Shown: positions 34,810-46,110 of the stretch, one piece after another
Layout: every line of letters begins with the position of its first letter
How positions within the stretch are numbered: the first letter of the stretch is position 1
Assembly (NCBI GenBank): GCA_900471515.1
Contig: UCFC01000010.1
Span: 310,001-374,000, forward strand
DNA from: Hyphomicrobiales bacterium
GTDB taxonomy: Bacteria; Pseudomonadota; Alphaproteobacteria; Rhizobiales; Rhizobiaceae
Direction: 5' to 3'
Length of the DNA: 64,000 nucleotides
Notes under the pieces: model-generated
The model's input: the letters and a program-made list of their open reading frames with translations, nothing else
Database searches by the model: none
Told to the model about the DNA's origin: nothing
Position numbers and translations under genes: made by a program

Positions 34810-35901
34810 ATGCAGACTTCCGTTGCGATCAAGGATCTGGCCATCGAATTCGGCGCCGTCAAAGTGATCGAGAAGCTCGATCTCAATGTCGGACGCGGCG
34901 AATTCGTCGTCCTGCTCGGCCCGTCGGGCTGCGGCAAATCCACCCTTCTGAACGCCATTGCCGGCCTGATCGATATCGTCGACGGCGAGGTCTGGATTTC
35001 GGACAAGAACGTCACATGGTCCGAGCCGAAGGATCGTGGCATCGGCATGGTGTTCCAGTCCTATGCGCTCTACCCGCAGATGAGCGTGCGCCAGAACCTC
35101 TCCTTCGGCCTGAAGGTCGCCGGCCTGCCGCGCGAGGAAACGGAACGGCGCGTCGGCAAGGCCGCATCCATGCTGCAGCTCGAGGCCCTGCTCGACCGCA
35201 AACCGTCGGAACTGTCGGGCGGCCAGCGCCAGCGTGTCGCGATCGGCCGCGCGCTGGTGCGCAATGTCGATGTCTTCCTGTTCGACGAGCCTCTGTCCAA
35301 CCTCGACGCCAAGCTCCGCAACGAACTGCGCGTCGAGATCAAGCGGCTCCATCAGGAACTCGGCAACACGATGATCTATGTCACCCACGACCAGATCGAG
35401 GCGCTGACGCTGGCGGATCGCATCGCCGTCATGCGCAAGGGCGTGATCGAGCAGTTTGCGACACCGCACGAGATCTATCACCGCCCCGCCAACACCTTCA
35501 TTGCCGGGTTCATCGGCTCACCGACCATGAACTTCCTGAAGGGCGCGCTGGAGAGGACCGGCGATACCCTGACCTTCATCGGTACGGCCGAGGCCCGTTT
35601 CGACGTCAGCTCCCATGCGAATATCGCTTCCCATGCCGGCAAGCCGGTCATTCTCGGCATTCGTCCGGAGCACATGGTTCTTGGGCCTGCCACCGACACC
35701 CGCATGCATGCGGGCAAGGCAACCGTGAAGGTGGTGGAGCCGATGGGGGCGGATACCGTCGTCTGGGTCGATTTCGGCGGCGATCTGCGCGGCATGCGCA
35801 TTGCCGGCGATCCGACCGTTGCGCCTGGCGATACGGTCGACTTCCACTTTCCGCCGGAACGCGTAAGCTTCTTCGAAGCCGAAAACGGCGTGCGGATTTG
35901 A
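34810..35901 (+). CDS. CUT1 ABC transporter ATPase, second importer
   Basis: 363 residues with Walker [21 protein letters not shown], signature [14 protein letters not shown], Walker [16 protein letters not shown] and switch THDQIEALT. The C-terminal MalK-like regulatory domain contains FIGSPTMNF and LGIRPEHMV. Four bases after permease 2. It completes the importer. Confidence 0.92.
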   Translation: MQTSVAIKDLAIEFGAVKVIEKLDLNVGRGEFVVLLGPSGCGKSTLLNAIAGLIDIVDGEVWISDKNVTWSEPKDRGIGMVFQSYALYPQMSVRQNLSFGLKVAGLPREETERRVGKAASMLQLEALLDRKPSELSGGQRQRVAIGRALVRNVDVFLFDEPLSNLDAKLRNELRVEIKRLHQELGNTMIYVTHDQIEALTLADRIAVMRKGVIEQFATPHEIYHRPANTFIAGFIGSPTMNFLKGALERTGDTLTFIGTAEARFDVSSHANIASHAGKPVILGIRPEHMVLGPATDTRMHAGKATVKVVEPMGADTVVWVDFGGDLRGMRIAGDPTVAPGDTVDFHFPPERVSFFEAENGVRI

Positions 35902-35974
35902 AATATCAGCCGCGGCATTGAACTTTCGGCGCAACAGGGCCGCTCAGTTCTTGCACCAGAAGCCAAGATTCTCG

Positions 35975-35984
35975 ACAATATTGT
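35975..35984. promoter_or_regulatory. Palindrome upstream of GntR regulator 2
   Basis: ACAATATTGT is a perfect 10-bp palindrome 61 bases before the GTG start, inside GACAATATTGTTG. It is a likely autoregulatory operator for the downstream GntR gene. The 144-base gap 35902-36045 has no other clear element. Confidence 0.4.
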
Positions 35985-36045
35985 TGCGATATTCGCCGCA
36001 CGCGTGTAGGGCGCGGAAGACTATGAATATGCGACAGGAGACAGC

Positions 36046-36735
36046 GTGGATCAGATCGAGACGCAGGATGACACTTCATCTGTAGCCCCCATCGAACGGA
36101 TCGTGCGCAGCCTTGAGGAAGAAATCGTACTCGGGCGGCTGAGACCACGTGAGCGCCTGCTTGAGGAGGAACTGGCCAAGCATTTCGATGCCAAGCGCCA
36201 CGTGATCCGCGCAGCGCTCGCCGAACTGGAGACGATGGGCATCATCGTCCGCCAGCCGAACAAGGGCGCGGCCGTGCGCGATTTCTCGCCTCTGGAGGTC
36301 GAGCAGATCTATGACGTGCGGCTGCTGCTTGAAGGCCACGCCGCCTCGATCATGCCGCTGCCGGCGGCACCCGAGGTGCTGGAGAAGCTGCGCCTCATCC
36401 ATGCCCGCCACAGCAAGGCGGTCGACGACCAGGAACCGCGCACGGTTTTCCGCGCCAACCTGGAATTCCACCGCGTGCTGTTCGGAGCCTGCGGCAATCC
36501 CTATCTGGCCGAACAGATCGATGCGCTCGCCTCGCGCGCCCATGCGATCCGCTTCCATGCGATCACCGACGAAAGGCTCGTCAACCGCGCCCGCGAGGAA
36601 CATGGACTGATGATCGACTATATGGAGAAAGGCGACCGCGAAAAACTCGTCGAGATCGTCGGCCGCCATATCCAGCCATCGAAGGAAGCCTATCTGCGGC
36701 TGGCAAGCACGCAATGGGCTCGTCCCTTCCGCTAG
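36046..36735 (+). CDS. GntR/FadR-family transcriptional regulator 2
   Basis: 229 residues. Winged helix about 15-80 (EEEIVLGRLRPRERLLEEELA, then KRHVIRAALAELETMGII), and an FCD domain with ANLEFHRVLFGACGN and REEHGLMIDYM. GTG 36046 follows GACAGGAGACAGC. It lies at the end of the second importer region with its own gap, so it may control that importer or the neighbouring sugar-acid genes. Its stop is seven bases from the convergent LivF-type stop. Confidence 0.87.
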   Translation: MDQIETQDDTSSVAPIERIVRSLEEEIVLGRLRPRERLLEEELAKHFDAKRHVIRAALAELETMGIIVRQPNKGAAVRDFSPLEVEQIYDVRLLLEGHAASIMPLPAAPEVLEKLRLIHARHSKAVDDQEPRTVFRANLEFHRVLFGACGNPYLAEQIDALASRAHAIRFHAITDERLVNRAREEHGLMIDYMEKGDREKLVEIVGRHIQPSKEAYLRLASTQWARPFR

Positions 36736-36742
36736 GTCTCAA

Positions 36743-37450
36743 TCAGTGCAGGCCGCCGACTCCCAGCAGCCGCTCCACGGCATCGTGATCGGCTGACAGT
36801 TCAGAGGGTGTACCGCTCCAGGCAAGCCGCCCGCGCTCAAGGATGATGACGCGATCGGCAAAATCGAGAGCGCTCTGGATACGCTGCTCGACAAGCAGGA
36901 TGGTCATGTCGCCGGCCTCGGCGAGCTCGGTGAAAGCTGCCATCAATTCCTCGCAGATGACGGGCGCCAATCCTTCCAGCGGTTCGTCGAGCAGCAGCAC
37001 GGAAGGACGACCGAGAATGGTGCGGGCCGTCGAAAGCATCTGCTGTTCGCCGCCCGAAAGCTGGTTTCCGAGGTTCCTGCGCCGCTCCTTCAGCCGCGGA
37101 AACATCGCGTAAGCTTCCTCAAGCGCCGACTTCGGCCGGCCCTTCAGGCCGACGAACAGATTTTCCTCGACTGTCAGCGTCGGGAAGACGCAGCGCGCCT
37201 GCGGCACGTAACCTAGGCCGCGATGCGCACGCGCAGCACTCGGTGCATCCGTCAGATCCGTCTCGCCAAGCCGGATGCGCCCCTCATAGCGTTTCGTCTG
37301 GCCGGCGAGCGTTGCCAGCAGCGTCGTCTTGCCCATGCCGTTTCGCCCGAGCACGGCAAGCCGACAGCCCGAGGGTGCGGAGAAGGAGAGGCCTTCAAGC
37401 ACCTTTGTCGGACCATAGCCGGAAGAGAGATTTTCGACCTCAAGCGACAT
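36743..37450 (-). CDS. HAAT-type ABC transporter ATPase (LivF-like)
   Basis: 235-residue short ATPase with Walker A GRNGMGKTT, GYVPQARCVFPTLTVEENL, signature LSGGEQQMLSTAR and Walker B VLLLDEPLEGLAP. Start ATG 37450 (MSLEVENLSSGYG) matches the family and overlaps the LivG-like gene by 11 bases; ATGs at 37459 and 37465 are alternatives. Last gene of the leftward run headed by pobA, so it probably serves an aromatic-acid importer. Confidence 0.88.
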   Translation of the reverse strand: MSLEVENLSSGYGPTKVLEGLSFSAPSGCRLAVLGRNGMGKTTLLATLAGQTKRYEGRIRLGETDLTDAPSAARAHRGLGYVPQARCVFPTLTVEENLFVGLKGRPKSALEEAYAMFPRLKERRRNLGNQLSGGEQQMLSTARTILGRPSVLLLDEPLEGLAPVICEELMAAFTELAEAGDMTILLVEQRIQSALDFADRVIILERGRLAWSGTPSELSADHDAVERLLGVGGLH

Positions 37451-38204
37451 GGCTGGCATTGGCATAGCTCCCCAGATAGGCCTCACGGACGCGCGCATCC
37501 TTCGTCACCTCAGACGGCGCACCGTCGAAGATGATCGCGCCGGCCGCGAGGACGATGACGCGCTTGGCGAAACGGAAAACCAGGTCCATGTCATGTTCGA
37601 TCATCAGGACGGCGAGATCGGCCGGAAGATCGGCCAGCGCCTGTTCGATACGGCCGGTATCGCTCTGCGGCACGCCAGCCGCCGGTTCATCGAGCAGCAG
37701 TACCTTGGGCTTGAGCGCAAGTGCGAGCGCGATTTCAAGAAGCCGCTGCTGGCCGTAAGCGATTTCCGCCACCTTGCGGTGCATGAGTGGTCCAAGGCCG
37801 AGTTTGTCCAGCAACTCGTCCACCTCTGTCATCACGTCAGGCATGGCCAGGAAGTTTCCGATAAGGCGGCCGGTCCGGCCTTTGCGGCGCAGAACGGCGA
37901 GTGCCACATGTTCTGCGGGCGTCATATCCTGGAACAGGCGGGTGACCTGGAACGAACGCACCAGCCCTCGCCTCACGCGACCGATCGCATCCACTTTCGT
38001 CACCGTTTCGCCGGCGAGCCGCACCTCGCCGGAATCGGGCGCCAGATTGCCGGTGACGAGATTGACGAAGGTCGTCTTTCCCGCACCGTTCGGGCCGATC
38101 AGGGCAATACGGTCGCCAGATGACAGCGAAAGCGAGACATCATTGGTCACAGCAAGGCCACCAAAAGCCTTTTTAAGATGGGCGACTTCGAAAACGGGGC
38201 TCAT
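37440..38204 (-). CDS. HAAT-type ABC transporter ATPase (LivG-like)
   Basis: 254 residues. Walker A GPNGAGKTT, RSFQVTRLFQDMTPAEHV, signature-region AYGQQRLLEIALALALKP (the usual SGG replaced by AYG, as is common in LivG), Walker B VLLLDEPAAGVPQSD and switch His in MIEHDMDLVF. ATGA overlap with the LivM-like stop shows coupling. Confidence 0.9.
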   Translation of the reverse strand: MSPVFEVAHLKKAFGGLAVTNDVSLSLSSGDRIALIGPNGAGKTTFVNLVTGNLAPDSGEVRLAGETVTKVDAIGRVRRGLVRSFQVTRLFQDMTPAEHVALAVLRRKGRTGRLIGNFLAMPDVMTEVDELLDKLGLGPLMHRKVAEIAYGQQRLLEIALALALKPKVLLLDEPAAGVPQSDTGRIEQALADLPADLAVLMIEHDMDLVFRFAKRVIVLAAGAIIFDGAPSEVTKDARVREAYLGSYANASHVA

Positions 38205-39205
38205 GGGCGGGCCTCCTTGCGGCGGGCGACGAAGGCTGCGGCAGTGCCGTAAAGACCTTTGGGCGCGAAAAGCACGACCGCAATCAGCAAGGCGCCGATC
38301 ATCGTCAGCCAGTGGAAGGGATTGGCGGCCGAGACATAATCTTCAAACAGCATGAAGATGACAGTGCCCGACAGCGCCCCAAACAGCGAACCGGTGCCGC
38401 CGAGCACCAGCATGACCAGCGCTTCCGCCGACTGGGTGAAGGAGAGGCTGTCGAGGCCGACGACCTGCGTGGAGATCGCGTTCAAGGCGCCGCCGACGCC
38501 GGCGACTGCTCCTGACAGCACATACATTTTCGCAAGCGCCGCTTGCGGAGACGCGCCCATGGCGCGGATGCGCAGCGGATCCTCCTTGATCCCCCGGCAG
38601 AGCATGCCGAAGGGGGAACGCACGAGCAGACGCAGCAGCACGAAGACGATCAGGAGCAGCGCGACGGCGAAGACATAGGCCGTGTGGCCGTAGAGATCGA
38701 ACTCGAACAAGCCGAAAATCGGATCGGGCGAAATGCCCGAAAGACCATCGCTGCCGCCCGTCCAGGAGGAGGCCTTGTTGGCAAACTCATGGAAGAGATT
38801 GATGAGCGCAATCGAAAGCACGAGTTGCGGCAGGCCGTGGGCACGAAGGATGACGGCGCCACAAAGGAGGCCGGCGATCGCCCCGCCGAGAATGCCGGCA
38901 AGCGTCATCAGCAGCGGATCGTTGATGCCGTAATGGGCCGACAAGATACCAGCCGCATAGGCGCCCGAACCGAACAGCGCCGCATGGCCGAGCGTGGCGA
39001 TGCCGGCATAGCCGGTGACGAGATCGAGCGACAGGACCAGAAGCGCAATGGCGATGATGCGGGTCAGGAGCGCCAGATTGTCCGGAAAGGCGAAATAGCC
39101 GATGACGGCAGCGGCGATGATGACGGCGATGCCGCCGAGATCGCGGCTCAACGCGGTGCGCCGACGCTGGATCAGGATTTCCTTGTCTTGCAGGGCAAGC
39201 GTCAT
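38201..39205 (-). CDS. HAAT-type ABC transporter permease (LivM-like)
   Basis: 334-residue inner-membrane protein with eight or more hydrophobic segments. The family signature SLDLVTGYAGIATLGHAALFGSGAYAAG is near residues 60-90 and the cytoplasmic loop KEDPLRIRAMGASPQAALAKMYVLSGAVAGVGGAL contacts the ATPase. ATG 39205 (MTLALQDKEIL) overlaps the LivH-like stop by four bases; the longer reading upstream runs antisense through LivH. Confidence 0.89.
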   Translation of the reverse strand: MTLALQDKEILIQRRRTALSRDLGGIAVIIAAAVIGYFAFPDNLALLTRIIAIALLVLSLDLVTGYAGIATLGHAALFGSGAYAAGILSAHYGINDPLLMTLAGILGGAIAGLLCGAVILRAHGLPQLVLSIALINLFHEFANKASSWTGGSDGLSGISPDPIFGLFEFDLYGHTAYVFAVALLLIVFVLLRLLVRSPFGMLCRGIKEDPLRIRAMGASPQAALAKMYVLSGAVAGVGGALNAISTQVVGLDSLSFTQSAEALVMLVLGGTGSLFGALSGTVIFMLFEDYVSAANPFHWLTMIGALLIAVVLFAPKGLYGTAAAFVARRKEARP

Positions 39206-40065
39206 TTCGCCCTCCCGGCAAGGCCGCGCGGGAAGATGCAGATGATGGCGATGACAGCGAGATAGAAGAAGAATTCGCCGAATTCCGGCATGAGATAACG
39301 TCCTGTCGTATCGATTGCGCCAAGCAGAAGGCAAGCGATCAGCGCGCCGGGAATGGAGCCCGCACCGCCGACCGAGACGACCACGAGGAAGGTCACCATG
39401 TAGCGCAGCGCATAATAAGGCTCGACCGGCAGCAATTCCGCGCCGACGACGCCGCCGAGCGCGGCAAGGCCGACCGCAACGCCGAAGCTGACGGCATAGA
39501 TGATCTCGGTGCGCACGCCGAGGGCAGCCGCCATCGCCGCATTATCGACCGAGGCGCGCAGCTTCACGCCAAAACTCGTCCTCTCGATCACGAACCAGAG
39601 GCCGAGAGCGACGGCGAGACCACAGACGATGGCAAAGAGCCGGTGGACAGGAATGGTGCGGAAGCCAAGATCGGCCGACCCCTGCAGCGCTGCGGCAAGC
39701 GGAATGGTCTTCAGCGTCGGCCCCATCAGATAATTGGCGATGCCAATGACGCAGAAGGTGATGCCGATCGTCATCAGCACCTGCGTCAGCTCCGGAGCGC
39801 CATAGATGCGCCGATAGAGGAAGCGCTCGATCGGAATGGCAATGATGATGGTTACCGCCACCGCAGCAATGATCGCGACCGCATAGCCAAGCCCAAGATC
39901 GCGAGCGACGTAGGAGGCCACATAACCGCCGATCATCGCGAAGGCGCCATGCGCCAGGTTGACGACGCGCATCAAACCCATCGTCACCGAAAGGCCGATC
40001 GATATGACGAAAAGCACCATGCCATAGGCAAGCGCATCCACGGCTATGCTGAAGACTGTCTGCAT
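39202..40065 (-). CDS. HAAT-type ABC transporter permease (LivH-like)
   Basis: 287-residue permease. GLSVTMGLMRVVNLAHGAFAMIGGYVA near the N-terminus and RASVDNAAMAAALGVRTEIIYAVSFGVAVGLAALGGVVGA are the LivH hallmarks. It is separated from the binding-protein gene by 93 bases that hold a large nested hairpin. Confidence 0.9.
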   Translation of the reverse strand: MQTVFSIAVDALAYGMVLFVISIGLSVTMGLMRVVNLAHGAFAMIGGYVASYVARDLGLGYAVAIIAAVAVTIIIAIPIERFLYRRIYGAPELTQVLMTIGITFCVIGIANYLMGPTLKTIPLAAALQGSADLGFRTIPVHRLFAIVCGLAVALGLWFVIERTSFGVKLRASVDNAAMAAALGVRTEIIYAVSFGVAVGLAALGGVVGAELLPVEPYYALRYMVTFLVVVSVGGAGSIPGALIACLLLGAIDTTGRYLMPEFGEFFFYLAVIAIICIFPRGLAGRAK

Positions 40066-40083
40066 GGAACTACCCTGCTTTGA

Positions 40084-40134
40084 TGCGACGGACCCTGCCG
40101 GAAGCCGGCGGAAGACGCCGCCGGGCCCGTCGCA
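40084..40134 (-). terminator. Nested hairpin between binding-protein and permease genes
   Basis: TGCGACGG (40084-40091) pairs with CCGTCGCA (40127-40134) and, inside, CCGGCGG (40105-40111) pairs with CCGCCGG (40118-40124). It fills the gap between the LivK-like stop and LivH-like start. A stabilising or attenuating intercistronic structure is likely. Confidence 0.5.
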
Positions 40135-40158
40135 TGTCTCTTTCGGAATCCGTGGCCT

Positions 40159-41331
40159 TTACTTGGCCGCCGCCAGGCCTGGATCACCCTGCTTTTCGAA
40201 AGTCTGGACCTCCTTGTTGATGTAGGTCCCGTCATCGGCCTTGGCGACTTCGCGCAGATAGATGTTCTGCGTGATGTGCCGGCTTTCCGGATCGATGGAT
40301 ACCGGGCCGCGCGGGCTGACCCACGAGAGGCCCTTTACCGCATCGACAGCCTTCTGCGCATCCTGCTTGCCGCCGGTCGCCTCGATCATCTTGTAGATGA
40401 CGTACATGCCGTCATAGGCGCTGACGGCCGGGAAAGAGAGTTCGGCCTTGTTGCCGATCGCCTTCGCAGCGGCATCGACGAAAGCCTTGTTTTCCGGCGA
40501 ATCGTGCGAGACCGCATAGTGGAACGTCGTCTGGATGCCGAGTGCGGCATCACCGAGCGCCGGCAGGTCGGATTCCTGCGTCAGGTCGCCCGGCGCAAAG
40601 AACTTGATGCCGGCGGCCTTGAGGCCGTTTTCGTTGTAGGCCTTGACGAAGCCGAGCGTCGTCGGCCCAGACGGCAGGAAGGCGAAAACGCCCTGCGCGC
40701 CGGAATCCTTGATGCGCTGCATGATCGGGCTGAAGTCGTTGGTCGCAAGCGGCATACGGATCGCATCGACCACTTGGCCGCCCGCCTTTTCGAAACCGGC
40801 CTTGAAGGCGTTTTCGGCATCGATGCCCGGACCGTAATCGCTGACGACCGAAATCACCTTCTTCACACCGGAATCGAAGGCGACCTTGGCGATCGGGGTC
40901 GAGGTCTGCCAGGTGGTGAAGGATGTGCGCACGACGAGCGGGCTCTTGGTGACGATCGCCGAGGTCGCGGCGTTCATGATCACCATCGGCACATTGCCCT
41001 GCTTGAGGATCGGCGTCACCGCCATGGCGTCAGGCGTGAAATAGAAGCCGGCGAGATACTGCACCTTTTCCTTGACGATCAGTTCCTGAGCCAGCGCCTT
41101 GGACTGGGCCGGGTCGGCCTGCGGCACGTCGCGATAGACGACCTCGACCGTGTCATTGCCGACCTTGTTGCCGTTCAGCGCCATATAGGCGTCGATACCG
41201 GCCTTGAAATTCTTGCCCTGCAGGGCAAACGGACCGGAGAACGGCCCGATCACGCCGACCTTGATCGTGTCGGCATAGGCAGTCCCGCTAAGGACCATGG
41301 CCGCGACGGCGGCGATTAGCAGCTTTTTCAT
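40159..41331 (-). CDS. HAAT-type ABC transporter binding protein, possible aromatic-acid receptor
   Basis: 390-residue Peripla_BP_6 (LivK-like) protein. Signal peptide MKKLLIAAVAAMVLSGTAYA/D. The mature protein opens TIKVGVIGPFSGPFALQGKNFKAGIDAYMALNG, then YLAGFYFTPDAMAVTPILKQ. GGGAGGAATTGTCACA precedes ATG 41331. It begins 68 bases after pobA on the same strand. Because many soil-bacterial proteins of this class bind aromatic acids, 4-hydroxybenzoate or a related benzoate is the likely ligand, inferred from position. Confidence 0.85.
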   Translation of the reverse strand: MKKLLIAAVAAMVLSGTAYADTIKVGVIGPFSGPFALQGKNFKAGIDAYMALNGNKVGNDTVEVVYRDVPQADPAQSKALAQELIVKEKVQYLAGFYFTPDAMAVTPILKQGNVPMVIMNAATSAIVTKSPLVVRTSFTTWQTSTPIAKVAFDSGVKKVISVVSDYGPGIDAENAFKAGFEKAGGQVVDAIRMPLATNDFSPIMQRIKDSGAQGVFAFLPSGPTTLGFVKAYNENGLKAAGIKFFAPGDLTQESDLPALGDAALGIQTTFHYAVSHDSPENKAFVDAAAKAIGNKAELSFPAVSAYDGMYVIYKMIEATGGKQDAQKAVDAVKGLSWVSPRGPVSIDPESRHITQNIYLREVAKADDGTYINKEVQTFEKQGDPGLAAAK

Positions 41332-41399
41332 TGTGACAATTCCTCCCTTTGTCAAAGGTGCAGCCCTCCATGGCATTACACCGGTCTTAAATCATCCCG

Positions 41400-43575
<2,176 letters not shown>

Positions 43576-43579
<4 letters not shown>

Positions 43580-44439
43580 GCCGTGCGGCGGGCCGGCGTC
43601 CCCTGCAGGAACTCCTCGATGAAGCGCTTCTGCAGCAGGATACCGTCCCATTCATCGGCAAAGAACGGCGAGTCGTAGATCAGCGTGTAGGGACCGGCAT
43701 AACCAGCCTCTTCGCACATTTCCAGGCAATGGCGGTAATCTTCGGCATCAAGTCCGGAGGCATTGTAATCGGCCTTGGCATGGCAGATTTCGGCACGGCG
43801 CATGATATTGGCGAGCCCTTCATACTTCGCCGGCGCCGCCCAGTTCCCCAGGTCGCCGTTCAGCCCGATCTTGCCGTCGAGTTCATCGAGCAGCCAGTTC
43901 ATTTCCTTCGGTGAGGGCAGAAGCGCAAACCAGTTTTCGGTGACGACGCGCACGCCGCTTCCCTCCGCCTGCCGGGCCAGCCATTTCAAATGTTTTGCGG
44001 AACGCTCGAGATTTTCCCCATTCGGCGCCTGCTTGCCGGCGATGACGCGGATACGCTCGGCACCGAGAGCTTTTGCGATATCGATCCAGCCGGCAATCCA
44101 GCCGATATCACGCTCCGCCGTCTCGGGATTGCTGGGATCGCCATCCTCGACGAGGAGCGTCTGGAAAAGGATGCTCGAGGCTTTCAGCGCATCGCGGAAT
44201 TCGGCGAGATAGGAAACATCGAGGCTCGGCAGGTGGAAGGAGCAGACCTCAAGCCGGCCAAGCCCACGCTCGGCCAGCATAGCGGGTACATCAAGGAGGT
44301 TCACGGTGCCTGGCCCGTAAGGCTCCTGGCGTGCAGCACTTTTCTGCGGATCGGGATTATGGGGGTAGGTTGGCCCCAGCATCCGGTGAAGCGACCATGT
44401 GGAAACCGCAAACCGGCCGTTCTGCAAAACCTGCATCAT
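43576..44439 (-). CDS. TIM-barrel sugar isomerase-like protein
   Basis: 287 residues of the xylose-isomerase-like family. Strand-end ligands are VRVVTENWFALL, LNGDLGNWAAP, ICHAKADYNASG and YTLIYDSPFF. The last strand normally ends in Glu and here has Asp (YDSP), so activity may differ. GGAGGAGTTGA precedes the first of two ATGs at 44439. Located 67 bases after the amidase gene on the same strand. Substrate unknown. Confidence 0.72.
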
Positions 44440-44506
44440 TCAACTCCTCCCATTTCCTTGGGAGGAGATTGGCAAGAATGGTGCGCGGCATCAAGCCCGC
44501 AACGGC

Positions 44507-45877
44507 CTAGATCCGTTCGCCGCGAATGACAGTTTCCGCTGCCAGCGAGACGGCGAGCAGCGCCTCGTCCCGGTTTGCCGGGGCCGACAACAGGAAACCG
44601 ACCGGCATGTCCGCCTCGCCCGTGCCGCAGGGAATGGAAACGCCGCACCAGTCCAGGAAATTGCCGAGCGCGGTGTTGCGCAGGGTCTTGCCATTGGTGG
44701 CAACGAACAGTTCGTCGTCCCGCTCCAGCGCAGCAATCGGCGGCGCAACGTGGGCGACCGAGGGGAAGGCGACCAGGCGGCTGCCGACCAGCCGCTCCGT
44801 ATCGGCGATCAGCCGGGCACGCGCAGCAAGAATGGCAATATAGTCGACCATGCTCGTCTTCTCGCCAAGTCGAGTGCGCATGACGACGCGGTGGTCCATG
44901 CGCGCAGCTTCCGGCCCCGCCAGCCGCTCGCGGTGAAGAGCAAAGGCCTCGGCAGTGACGAGCGCACCATGTTTCGCCATCAACGACAGGATCTCGTCAA
45001 AGGCCGGGATTTCGATCGGGCTGATATGCGCGCCAGCGGCGCGCAGCCGCGAAATACCGCTTTCGAAGGCGTCCGCAACACCCGAACCCAGACCGTCAAA
45101 GACGACATTCCGGGGAATGACGATCTCGACGTCCTGCAACGGTCGCCGGGCGACGGTCGGCATCGTCAAACCGCGCATGGCGGCATCGATCCAGACGGCG
45201 TCCTGCACCGAGCGGCAGAGAGGGCCCAGCGAATCGAGGCTCGTCGCCAGCGGATAGACGCCTTCCATGGCGTAGCGGCCGCGGGTCGCCTTGTAGCCGA
45301 CGATACCGTTCAGGGCGGCTGGAATACGCACCGAGCCGCCGGTATCCGTGCCCATGGCGACCGGCACCAGGCCGGCGGCGACTGCCACGCCCGCGCCGGA
45401 CGACGAGCCGCCGGGAATACGCGGTTCGTCCTTGCTGTGGGGATTTTCAGGCGTGCCGTAGTGGGGATTGATGCCGAGGCCGGAGAAAGCAAACTCGCTC
45501 ATATTGGTGCGGCCGACCGCCACCATGCCGGCATTCTGCAGCGTCGTGACGATGGCGGCGTCCCGACTTGCCGGCGCATTGTCGGCCAGAACCACCGATC
45601 CGGCCGTTGTGGCAAGACCCTTGACGTCGAAAAGGTCCTTCCACGCAATCGGAATGCCATCGAGAGCACCGAGCGAACGACCGTCACGAACGCGCTTTGA
45701 AGACGCATGCGCCTCCCGCATCGCCCGTTCGCGCAGCAACACGGTGAAGACGGCCTTGTCGGCATATCGATCGATTCCGTCGAAGATCGCCTCCGCAACG
45801 TCGACCGGATCGGCCTTGCCGCTCTGGATGAGCAGGGAAAGCTGAGCGATGGACATCGCACCGAAAGTAAGGGGCAT
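44507..45877 (-). CDS. Amidase-signature hydrolase
   Basis: 456-residue serine amidase. The Ser-cisSer-Lys triad is readable: Lys in DGIPIAWKDLFDV, cis-Ser in RIPGGSSSGAGVAVAAG, and the nucleophile region GTDTGGSVRIPAALNGIVGYK. It hydrolyses a C-N bond of an amide or carbamoyl compound in the cytoplasm. It resembles the GatA fold, but no GatB or GatC lies beside it, so tRNA amidation is unlikely. AGGACTCTCCCC precedes ATG 45877. Probably co-transcribed with the isomerase downstream. Confidence 0.86.
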   Translation of the reverse strand: MPLTFGAMSIAQLSLLIQSGKADPVDVAEAIFDGIDRYADKAVFTVLLRERAMREAHASSKRVRDGRSLGALDGIPIAWKDLFDVKGLATTAGSVVLADNAPASRDAAIVTTLQNAGMVAVGRTNMSEFAFSGLGINPHYGTPENPHSKDEPRIPGGSSSGAGVAVAAGLVPVAMGTDTGGSVRIPAALNGIVGYKATRGRYAMEGVYPLATSLDSLGPLCRSVQDAVWIDAAMRGLTMPTVARRPLQDVEIVIPRNVVFDGLGSGVADAFESGISRLRAAGAHISPIEIPAFDEILSLMAKHGALVTAEAFALHRERLAGPEAARMDHRVVMRTRLGEKTSMVDYIAILAARARLIADTERLVGSRLVAFPSVAHVAPPIAALERDDELFVATNGKTLRNTALGNFLDWCGVSIPCGTGEADMPVGFLLSAPANRDEALLAVSLAAETVIRGERI

Positions 45878-45948
45878 GGGGAGAGTCCTGTGGATATCAC
45901 ACAGGATTTACCGCCTATCGTTTCGCGGGACCAGCCCTTGCACGGCTT

Positions 45949-45976
45949 TTCACAATGATTGGTACGATATTGTGAA
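45949..45976. promoter_or_regulatory. Long inverted repeat upstream of the amidase gene
   Basis: TTCACAAT (45949-45956) and ATTGTGAA (45969-45976) form perfect 8-bp arms around 12 bases. It lies 72 bases upstream of the amidase start, in the 233-base gap to the hypothetical gene at 46111, and looks like a dimer-binding operator. The cognate regulator is not obvious in the window. Confidence 0.5.
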
Positions 45977-46110
45977 CACTGAGTTTGATTTAGCACCCTT
46001 CAATTTACCGCATTTAAGACACACATGCGGTCCTGCACGCGGGGAGCGGACAGGCGCGCCACAAGCTTGCCTTCCCAAGCCGCATCCCAGTGCATTGCAG
46101 GAGACTTGAA

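Noticed and set aside
40084..40134. Tandem GC-rich repeats considered as a CRISPR or mobile repeat element
   Set aside because: It is a single nested hairpin with no repeated unit and spacer pattern; no cas gene, transposase or integrase occurs in the window.
36743..41331. Branched-chain amino-acid transport as the role of the HAAT importer
   Set aside because: Possible by family, but the continuous arrangement behind pobA makes an aromatic acid the better inference; gene symbols livFGMH were therefore not assigned.
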